Positions 26,370-36,400 of a stretch of DNA of 64,000 nt are shown here, piece by piece. The position numbers and the translations under genes were made by a program. The stretch is from Anticarsia gemmatalis (taxonomy: Eukaryota; Arthropoda; Insecta; Lepidoptera; Erebidae). Positions within the stretch are counted from its first letter, which is position 1; each line of letters starts with the position of its first letter. Below the pieces are notes generated by a model, which worked only from the letters and a program-made list of their open reading frames with translations, had not been told where the DNA came from and searched no databases. Where the stretch lies: positions 14,735,001-14,799,000 of the forward strand of contig NC_134776.1 in assembly GCF_050436995.1 (NCBI RefSeq). The letters are read 5' to 3'.

Positions 26370-26570
26370 TACGCATCCCTGCCGTGATTTACATATGAAA
26401 AGTGCTTGAAAGTATCGTAATTGCTTCGTAATTATTATCGAAGCATTGGTTAATTGAATAAAGCGGCAGACACGGCGTATAATTGTGGGCACATCAGTGT
26501 GAAATTTTGGGCTCATTTAATTTGCTAATTGGGATGCGATGATTGCGGTGCACTACAACCTGTTCACGTG
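26370..26570. promoter_or_regulatory. possible homeodomain-site cluster (enhancer-like)
   Basis: Within 200 bases there are at least six TAATTG/CAATTA/TAATTA-type cores: near 26418, 26430, 26450, 26481, 26519 and 26527. E-box-like CACGTG lies near 26565. Such clusters are typical of insect developmental enhancers, but AT-rich DNA yields them by chance, so this is only a pointer. Confidence 0.2.
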
Positions 26571-28673
26571 TAACTATTGCTGTTTAAATTAAGTTTGATT
26601 TATAATTACTAAGATCAACATTTCATATTGAATAGAGTTACTCATTTACAGTCAAAGTATGTCTAATTGTTCACGAAATGTAAGTGATCCTTAAATCTGC
26701 TCAACTGAGATAAATATTTTTTTTTAGTTACAATACTTTCTTTTTCCGGAAATTAGGCATCAACTTGTTAGAAATATAAAAATTGTTGCAAATCTTTTTT
26801 TATCAACGTTGAACTATTAAACGACTTAATTCTTCTAAGATTTTATTCTAATTAGCTGCCTGTATTGCAATGTTGCCTTTCACACATAACTCTCGAAGTC
26901 CAATTAGTAGTTATTTTAATTACTGACTGATTTAAGTCACGCCGAGTACAGCGCTAAGACGAGAGACGATGCGGATGAATACGTTACAAATTCACGATAC
27001 GATACACAATTATCGCGATTCGCAGTTCTGCACACTGTTATTTATCATAACGTATTTTCGTAATATTTGTTTATACGACGCTCAACTAATCCGGTTCTAC
27101 TAACAATGATTTGGATGTGATATGATTCACGCTATGAACCAGCTTTTCGGCGGAAGAACAGTCATCGGCTCAATGCTGTTGAAGTAAACAAGGTGAGATC
27201 GATACACGTTTTGGCCATCGCTATTTATAAAACTAATAAGAACATTATACCACCGGTCGCTCACGGACTAAATAGCTTTTTGAGTGTTTCACCGCCCCGT
27301 CTAATCGGACCGTGCGCTCTGAACCACGCTCGGCTTGCCTGTGAAGAACAATAGGCGTGTATTCATAGTGTGCAATGATAACTGATAAGCGACGTGACCC
27401 ACAACTCGTTTCTGCGAAGAATTTCTTACTTTTCCATATAGCGTGGTGCGTGTGATACGGTGACGTAACTCTCGTTTTTAATATAATGATGATGGTAGCG
27501 TCGCGGCCTCATAGCGTATTCATTCAGTACCTAGTGCTCGGTGGACACATACAGCCTATAATGCAATATCGTTTGTGTATCGCACTTTGGACTGCAAGCT
27601 TGTTTGTGCGGGCGATTGTGAGCGAAACGAATTGCACTACGGTCCGCGTTTATTGTTCGAGATATTATTGTGCAGCGGCCGGCGCGACTAAGTGCAACGT
27701 TCAAGAAATTGGATTGTATTGTTTGTTGACTTGAAAACTTTTTCCGCCTACCAGCCGTGTCGAGGACTTTCCTGTGACATAACCGTACTGGCGTACAACA
27801 CTAACAGCAGCGACACACACTCGTCCATGTTGACAAGGTAATATAATTGTATTGACAAACTGCGCAACACTTTACAGCCTTCAAACACTACAAATACAAT
27901 TGGTACAAAAATGACTAACTTAGTTTAAGGTCGAGATTTTTTGGACGATCTATTTTTAGACAGACACGTCACAAAGTTAAACTAAGTACTTATCTATTTA
28001 ATTATTTTGCTCATTACCGAAGTACTCCCTCAGTCACTTTCTGTGGATTGTTCTTTAATCAGTTAGCACTTCATGGACACACATTCATGGACACTAAACA
28101 AACTAAATTGTTCAAGATTTGTCGCAATCTTACCTTTAAACTAAATAAACTATAAAGTTTTTTTTATCGGTCGTAACTTTAAAATTTTGTGGTTTCATAC
28201 ATTCTGATTGACTAACATCATTCTGGTTTTCTTTAAGTGAATTCGGGGTTTATTTAAATTTATCAAAATGCATATTATACACAATTAGATATTTGACATA
28301 ATATTATTAATGTTGTATGGTGTAGAGATTTCCGGCAGTCGTGATCCCGTGGTTACAGGCACTCTGCACTGTTATATAATAGACATCACAGCTGTTCGTT
28401 ACATTTTGAAATGACGCAGCTGCGGGGTAACTCAACATAATTAAATCTACCTATTTCCTTGTTTTCACAATCATTATTATTGATTACAACCGAGCTTAGC
28501 TACAGGAATTATGACCTATTGTTCCATGTCCTGGCATTATCATAGAAAATACTATTTCATGGTTATGATTAAGCTGATCGAAGGCTAAAAATAGTTCTTG
28601 CAGAAATGCTATTAATGTAAATGTTCAAATAACATATCTAAGGCGCGTCCTGCAGTTATAATTTATATGATAA

Positions 28674-28904
28674 CTAGCTGACCCGCGCAACTTCGCTTGC
28701 GTCACATGAGAGAGAATGGGTCATAATTTTCCCCGTTTTTGTAACAATTTTCGTTGCTAATCCGCTCCTATTGGCCGAAGCGTGATGTTATATAGCTTAC
28801 AGCCTTCCTCGGTAAATGGTCAATACAAAAATATTTTTTCAATTCGAGCCAGTAGTTCCTGAGATTAGCGCGTTCAAACAAACTCAGCTTTTATTTGTAT
28901 AGAT
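28674..28904 (+). mobile_element. tailed ~250-bp repeat, plus strand
   Basis: It begins CTAGCTGACCCGCGCAACTT and ends with the degraded tail TTATTTGTATAGAT. A few bases are lost in the AATGGTCAATAC region and the CAAA run is reduced to one unit. It belongs to the same family as the copies at 4347, 5170, 6186, 38926 and 55446. Confidence 0.9.
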
Positions 28905-28937
28905 AAGAGAACCTCGTAGCTAAGTAACAACCGTGTG

Positions 28938-28999
28938 CATCCATCTCTAAGGTTAAGCTACGCTTGCCGAGGTTGTTCCGAGGATGGGTGACCATATAC
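28938..28999 (+). mobile_element. 5S-rRNA-derived SINE head
   Basis: The segment GGTTAAGCTACGCTTGCCGA, followed by GGTTGTTCCGAGGATGGGTGACC, matches the layout of the internal control region of 5S rRNA (AAGxxACGxxGxxxxGGTTxxTxCxxGGATGGGTGACC). The remaining 5S sequence is absent, so this is not a 5S gene but a SINE3-type head or its relic. The body that would follow is AT-rich and unclear. Confidence 0.5.
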
Positions 29000-29014
29000 T
29001 ATAATATAATACTC

Positions 29015-29165
29015 ATAACTACTTAAAAGAATATACAATTAAACTAACACGAAATTCTACCAAATACCACTAAATGGGTATAATATTAACATTAAATACG
29101 AAAATAATGTAGTTAAAACTACTTAAAAGAATATACAAACAAATTTATTATAACTAACACGAAAT
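29015..29165 (+). repeat. 100-bp tandem duplication
   Basis: ACTACTTAAAAGAATATACAA at 29019 recurs at 29119, and CTAACACGAAAT recurs near 29045 and 29153. This indicates a local duplication with a period of about 100 bases and small indels. Confidence 0.7.
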
Positions 29166-29329
29166 ATTTAGTGGAAACTATTTCAAACTAATATCAATTC
29201 GAAAGAGTATAACCTCAACTGATTAGAATAACGTAAGTAGCATAATAATCAAATTTCGGTTAAAAATCTCCAAAGCGTAGGCTTACCCAGCTAAGACATA
29301 AAACGTAATGATAGTGCGATTTAATATTG

Positions 29330-29526
29330 CCAGTAGCGCCATCTAGTGAAAGCGCCAGTGCAACCGCAAAGCGGTGGAGCGGTTTCTTCCGATTGTCGCT
29401 GTTTTCCGTGGGAATTAGATATTTTCCCGGAGTAAAAAGTAGCCTATGTCCTTTCTCGGATATCAAAGTATCTCCATACCAAATTTCACGCAAATTCGTT
29501 CAATAGTTTAGGCGTGATTGAGTAGC

Positions 29527-29573
<47 letters not shown>

Positions 29574-29605
29574 GTTACTTTCGCATTTATAATATTAGTA
29601 TGGAT
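29330..29605 (+). mobile_element. (CAGA)n-containing repeat with the shared ATTAGTAT-GAT tail
   Basis: The body (GCGCCATCTAGTGAAAGCGC, then CCGTGGGAATTAGATATTTTCC, then GGAGTAAAAAGTAGCCTATG) leads into about twelve CAGA units at 29526-29573. It ends in TTATAATATTAGTATGGAT. This last motif is nearly identical to the tail of the ~250-bp family, which implies the same reverse-transcription machinery, probably of the RTE type. The start is uncertain. Confidence 0.8.
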
Positions 29606-32600
29606 GATTAACGACATGAATTTTGACATTTAAATTTATTTCAAATCATATGAGTTAAACACATTATATTATTAAGATTGGACGCATCAGGCGCTATGTG
29701 TCACAGATGCAAAATTGTTTATAGGTTAAGTAAGTGATATGTGAATTCGTTTCCAATATCGACATGGGAAATTCACATTCAACTTGACTTACTAAACATT
29801 TTCTTTAAACATGTGCACTCGTGTATAAAGTTATTTGTAAATAAATACACAGACGTGGTATTCGTACGTGCGTATACATAATCGTGTATCGGCGTGTTTG
29901 TAGCCCGCATCACTGTTATTGACGGGCGCGCACTCAGAATTGACGCACTTAATTTATCTTAACAACTGCTACACTTTCCCCTAACTATATGGGACTATAT
30001 ATTTTAGGAGAAAGTTCGCTCAATACATTATGTTTATGCTCTGACCGCAGCAGATTGTATAGCAAACTCGCAAACCAATAATTTGCTATTAGAAGCTATA
30101 TTTATATGTTATTATATTATAATAATCACTTTCAGTGTCGCTATTAATTGCGTATTGATGGGTGTGTATTGAACTAGCAATTTGATTATTTAATACATAC
30201 GTTTTCGTGGGCTTAACTGTTGATTATATTACAAAAGACCGATCCTATGTATAACATTTGCAAATTTGCTTCTGAGCTAAAAGAAAAAAGCACTCTAAGC
30301 TCTAAGAAACTAAAACCAACTGAGTATCGTACTGAAAGAAATTTAGTTTTTCTCTATTTCAATGAATACCAAACTTCTACATTAAAAATCGTGGTGTTAA
30401 AACTTTCTTAAGGTAAATAAGTTTTGAGGTCTGCGTACATTCAGAGAGCATGGCGGCTAACAAAGGAAGCGAACCTCTTTATGATCTGTCTTAAACATAT
30501 AATTATTTGTATGTAACTGTACATTTTCTGCGGTAAAGCAATTGATTGGTTTGTATTCTGTCATATTTGTAGCGGATATTACAAACCACACTCCACGCGC
30601 ACAGATTGTCTCCTCGCCCGAGGACCGCATGCACGCCTCCAAATTGAGATGGGTTACAGATTCGATTTCCGGGTGGGGTGAAGCGATGCTCGAAGCTATT
30701 AGGGTAGCGGCAGACTCACACGGAGGAGGGAGCATTCGACACAACCTGTGCCTAACTCGATTGTGGTTCTGATACCCCTTTTGGTGTGGCCACTATGTTG
30801 TTGCATGTTATTGGTAATTCAAGTGTACACTAACCTAATATCAGACCCCTAAATTCGATTTGGAGCCGCTTGGACTGAAGAGTAGAAGTTCAGTAAGTGA
30901 AAGTGAAGAGGTGAGGGGTGTTATAAGTTTGACGTGTTTGCCTGTGTGTCTGTCTGTCTGTGGCATCATCAGTCCCGAACGGATGCAGCGATTAACATTT
31001 AGTATTTTTTTTTGTATTAACGGCGACTTATGTGCGAGTGTTCTTAGACATGTTTGTTGAAAATCGGTTGAGCCGTTTAATAGTTTTAGGGGTGAAAGTG
31101 GGGAGATTAACCGAATGTCTGCAAATATACTCAGTTTCTTTTTATTATTTTTTACATTTAAAAGGGAAATTAATCCTCGCAGGTCCTCATATACACCCTC
31201 CAGTACTAAGACTGCTATTATTTTTTATATGCTATTATTGCATAAGACGTTACATCAATCGGACTTTCCTTCCCGGTTATGGAAGTTGTGATAACAAAAA
31301 CATAATGCCCAGCGCAGCGGTCGAGCCGTGCCCATCGCACGCCCTACTTACCGTACTATGCTGCTCTTATTATTAACTAGCTTTGGAGTACTTTGGACAA
31401 AGCTTTGCAACGGTACACAACCTTCGGCTTCAGTTCGCTCTCAGTTGAGAACACGGTATCACCAAGCTTAGTTATTTTACCACGGGATTTAAACATTACT
31501 TATACAGTAATTATGCATAGACCCACAAGCGTTCTTACATATTATTATATGTTGTCCTTCTACCTTTACATACAATAGGTACCTCAAATATATTTTTGAT
31601 ATAGGTACAGTATACAGATGAATCAGTAATATCGAAAATTGAATAAGGCACCAAAAGCCGCAAAGTTTAACTTTACCTTCTTATGACTTCTTCACAATTT
31701 GTGTGACTACCTTTTTTGTTTGACAGACAAATGACTACCATTCGTTACGCAATCAACTCGTGACATTGCATCAATATAATTATAACTAAATAAAATAAGA
31801 AAACAGAATGATCACGACGCGACCCGATAATGCAAAAGTTGCATGTCGCGATGGTGACGATTATGACGCCAACAAATATTTTTTGTGCTCTCTTTTAAGC
31901 GAATTGGGGAAAAAACCCTATGTTTACGACAGCCGAGTTTCATCATTATAGCACTACTCGATGATATTTTAATAACATACAACTCAAAATTGCAAATGGA
32001 CAGTGAATAAGGTTATAATTGTGGGAGGAGGATAGCACGACTAATTCATTGTGTGCGACAAGGATGCAAGTATAATAAAGACTATGGGTATAACGATGGT
32101 TTTCATTAAAAGTGCCACACGCGAATATGCCATGATCCTATATCCTTTTATTCTAAAACCGTTGGTATAAATGTTTGGCAAATTTTATCAAAATCCATTC
32201 CCACTTTATTGTATGAAAGAGTGGTAAAAAATCCTGACAAAATTTTCGCATTTATCGTTCTACCTAATAATAATACTGTTTTAACAAAATGTAAAAGCCT
32301 TGCATTCAAATATTATTATGTAGGTTAGCTCTATATTATGACAGCTGCTTATTCTGTATCCTAGATCTCTGTTCAAAATAAAAAAGGACATCTTACTTTA
32401 CCTATGCTTCAAGTTATCAACCATTAGTTGTTTATAAAGGACAATCTCATAGTGCTTACTCAGTCTTGAAAAATACACTAGTCCCGTAATTTTCATACAC
32501 ATAAAAAGACTAAGTATATGAAAAGTTTATCGTTACAAAGAACAGCTTGGGGCCTGATTCGCTAAAGTTTTAAAACAATAGAGTACTCAACTGACTACTT

Positions 32601-33491
32601 AGTACACAGAAGTAAGTTTTCGTGCTCAACTTTAATCCGTTAGCTGTTCAGTATACAGTATACAGACTGTACACGGTGTAACAGGTAACTTCTCCCTGCA
32701 ACCGACAGATTCCCGGAACAATGTAAAACCCCAACTTATTGTTCCTAAATGGACAAATAACAGCTCTGTTTTAAGTTTTAAGACAGTTAGTAATATAAGT
32801 ATTTAAGTATTGTGTTTCAAAACTTTTGGATCGTGTAAATTTGTTGGTGTATGTTAGAAGCTTCACTTAAACTTTCATTGATTCAATAATGTTCAAAAAT
32901 TTGTACTTATTTGTGTGTTATATAGCAGTCGTATAATACAGCAGAAAACGCAACAAAATACGGCCGCGCGAACTGCCTTAAACTAATATTAAAAACGAAT
33001 TTTACGGTACACAATGCACTTCATCCAATTTGTACAGTTTAAGAAAAAAAAATCAGACTAGCGAGCAGTGTTCGTTAGCAAACACATTCAAAATTAAAAA
33101 GTTTGCATCTGCTGACTGACATAATAAAGCGGGTTGTCGTGTGCCTGCCACTCTGCCACTCATGACAATTGACAATTTTGAAACATCTGGCACTCTGTCA
33201 CTATATGCTTGATGTAGGTACCTACAGAGTCCACCGCTGTCGTAGACACTCATGTTAGCCACTAACTCGCTGAACAAAAACTAAAAATAAACTTTTATTT
33301 GAGACCTAAGTTTAAGTAATCGATTTAGGTACTAAAATAGTGAAGTGAAAACTTTTGACACAAAAGTTTTAAAGTGGGCTTTCACGCCCGATTCGGGGCT
33401 TGCACTTTTATACATGTAGATGTGTAAGTATATCTTAGGCAAACTACAATAATATTAAAGCACTTAGTGATATGTGTCTGTTCTGTTTCAG
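29606..33491. other. gene-free stretch upstream of the first pico coding exon
   Basis: Apart from the repeat at 30900-31110, no feature is firm. At 30590-30770 an unusually GC-rich block is open on both strands and includes GGTTACAGATTCGATTTCC, which resembles a pol III box B, so it may be a SINE head. The acceptor TTCTGTTTCAG at 33481-33491 ends the stretch. Confidence 0.4.
30900..31110 (+). mobile_element. lepidopteran dispersed repeat fragment
   Basis: TGTCTGTCTGTCTGTGG is followed by CCCGAACGGATGCAGCGATT, a T-run, GTATTAACGGCGACTTATG and TGAAAATCGGTTGAGCCGTT. These phrases recur together in many lepidopteran repeats of retroelement origin; I rely on memory for the family, not on a second copy in this window. 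Confidence 0.55.
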
Positions 33492-36400
33492 ATGGCGCTG
33501 GTAGAGGAAGCAGGCGCGGGCGCCGCTGCCGACGACCCCGAGGCCTTACTCAACGAGTGGCTCGGCGAACTGACTGTACTTACCGCGGTATACAATATAC
33601 ATATTATGCTGCAATGCTGTTACTTGCACACCTCACCACCTACATACGTCTGATATTTATCATTAACGCCCTTTCAGATAACGCCACGTTGCCTAACATT
33701 TTAAGCACGCTAATCTTTATCGAGCCGTTAATAGTGGCATCTGGAAACCGATTCGTATACTTACTTAGTCGAAACATATACCTTAATTAGATAATTAAAT
33801 AAATAAAAAGGAAAAGGTAGAGTTTATAAAGGGATGATTGATGCTGGACCACAAATGGAACACGTGTGTGTTGCAGCCGGCGCGGGCGCGGCGCGGTCGA
33901 GGCGCGGGTGCGCGGGCGAGCACACCGCGCCGCGTGGGACAGGTGCGCTGCCACATGCGCTTTTACCAAGATTTTGCATTGGTCCAGCGCCTTGTGCCCC
34001 GTGTTAACATCTCGAATACGAAGCAATACTTACACGCGATAACTTGATTTTCAACAGACCTTTAACTGGTTCTTTATTAACCTTTTCATGACATGATTAC
34101 TGTTGCTTTCTGCCACACTTATTAATACAGCATCCCCATTTAATCTCGTCTTTCGTTAGTCTTTTGATGCTAATTAAACGACCCATTTTGATAAAATCGT
34201 CAGATGACTGAATATAGTTTTAATTCATATCCTGGCCATTGTAAATTCGGCATAAGAAAATTACCCCCATATAATAATTGCAAAACGCAAATTGAGACTA
34301 TGGATAAGAGTTAAAAATCGCTTCTTGTAATTGAAAATTTCATCTGAAACATATAAAATAAGTACATGCCTGTTTTGTTTAAGATAAGTTACAAAACTTG
34401 CAGAATATTAAGAATGTTGAAGCCATTGTTAAGGCTCTGTTCAACACCAAGTAATTATAGCATTCTTATCACGTTTCGTTTAACTCTGGACAAACAAAAA
34501 TATTGTAAGAGTGAATAATGGTATTCGCATTATTACTGATGATTATCAGCTACAGTAAGGCGGAGATCGATAAAATGTGTATCCCGAACATCTGTCGCGT
34601 GTATTGGTCTCCGGCTCTCCGCACGAGCAGGTGTCTCGTACTCAACACCTGTTTCCCATTTTTTGTCCATCTTTTTGGTACGATTTCTAGTAGAGTCCCG
34701 TATTGTAAAAAAAGTCATTGCTCATTCAACAACCAGAAGGATAATTATAGAATCTGTTCTAGAATACCATTTAATATTGTCATGCTTGCACCTTTCTGTA
34801 TGTTATTGTATTAAATTTATGGGCAAATTATTGTAACTGTGATTATTTTCACCAACCTAATGGGTATATAGGTCACATTTATGGTGTAAGTAGGGGGTGC
34901 GGTATGAAAGTAGGACAAGAAAAACTAGGTCATCCGACCAATTGTTCCCTCATTGTCACGTGCGGAATAATACCCAAGTCCCAACATCTAAAAATGTTAA
35001 TGTTAAGTTATTTATAGTCTTAGTTCTAAGTTTGATTGGACTTAGAGTTAATATGTAGGCGTTCGACATTAATATTGATCTAGATTTATATTCAGTTGCA
35101 CTCAACTTTCTCTCAGTAATACTTGCTTTGTTGTTTTTTATTATACCGTTAACTATTTATTTAGGAGTTATTTTTCGATTAAAAGACTATCGAGAAATAC
35201 ACAAGGTATAGTCGGGTGAATAAGTCCAAATCTGTGTGGCGGAGGCGTGGGGGCGTGTAGGGCAATGTAGGACTGTTCGATGCGGCTGTAGGTGCGGGCG
35301 TCGAGCGTCGAGCGGAGCGATAGGCGGAGCGGGGAGCGGAGCGCAAAGCTACGCGGAACCACCGGGCGGCAGGCAAAGCTCAGCGCCCCGCGCTCGAGGG
35401 TTATAGCAGAGGGGACTAGCACGCACACTAACGCACGCCGCTCGTCCCGTCATTCTGGAATCAAACAACGTAACGTACCGGGCCCCGCACACGTGCGCAA
35501 GTCACAAAACACGGTTGCCGCTTGTCTACTTGCCTCCCCCCTGCGCTGTGCCTGCCTGTGCGACCGGCCGCGGCCGACTCCGCGCTCATGCTTCATTTTG
35601 TAATACTACTCACTTCACTTTGCTCTACGCTGCCTAGTTGTGGTCGTGCCCGCGTACGACTTACGCGTTCCGTCTGTTAACTTGGCGAGTGTCCTTTGTT
35701 TGATGATTTCTTAAAAAATATATTTCGATGTCTTGCGGGAAAACATTATTTTGGAAGAAGTGAATGGGCGAGGTCAGTACTCCGCGCGAGATATACCTAA
35801 CTGTAGTGCGGTTTAGTTGTGGTGCAGTTCCGCGCAGGCTCCGTACTGTGGAAGTGTGGAATAACAAAACTCGTTTGCGTACATACCATATTTAAGTGCG
35901 CATACTTGCATTTAACTTAATTTAAATTTGTACGAACTGCTGTATTTATAAAATACATCGTTTTAAATGAGAATAGTTGCATACGGTGAAGTGAATGACG
36001 CTAGTGCAGTAGAAGCATGGTCGGGTGTCCGCGTGACAAAGCGCCGGCCTTTTGGCACGCTTTGCTAATAGTGTGAAGTGGTGTTCTGTGAGTCATTGCG
36101 CGTTGCGATGTAAACGAAATGATGGATGTGCAACTAAACGAATCGAGTAAGTGGCAGCGCGGAGGGTTTCTGTCAACTCTTAACAGAAGTTTTCGACTAG
36201 CGAGCGGGAAAACAAGAAGTGTAAATAACTCGCCCACAGAAAATAAAAACATGGAACAAAGTTTCGAAGTGTCATCGGTACGTAATTACTGTGCATTGTT
36301 GATTACAATGTTCCACTAATATTTCTTGAGGTTAAATAAAACCACAAACAAGCCTGCGTTGATTGTGGTTTACTGTATTTCCGTAGATGTTACACATATT

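Larger units (their letters stand above)
16176..28673. other. 12.5-kb gene-free stretch, possibly upstream or first intron of pico
   Basis: No coding exon is supported. GC-rich islands occur at about 18050-18300, 20730-20830, 22570-22640 and 24060-24130, inside otherwise AT-rich DNA. Each could hold a promoter, an untranslated first exon or an enhancer. The 150-residue plus-strand frame at 17904-18356 lies across the first island and is opposed by open frames in three others, as expected for GC-rich sequence. A donor-like ACAAG|GTAATA occurs at 27838. Nothing connects these to a gene by sequence alone. Confidence 0.4.

Noticed and set aside
27486..27734. 82-residue Cys-containing ORF starting with three Met
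   Set aside because: Cysteines show no regular spacing of a secreted peptide or finger, and no supporting signals flank it.
28938..28999. 5S rRNA gene
   Set aside because: Only half of the 5S length is recognisable and no T-run terminator sits at the right place.
30542..30772. 76-residue ORF with a mirrored minus-strand ORF
   Set aside because: GC-rich block open on both strands; a SINE head or neutral sequence is more likely than a gene.
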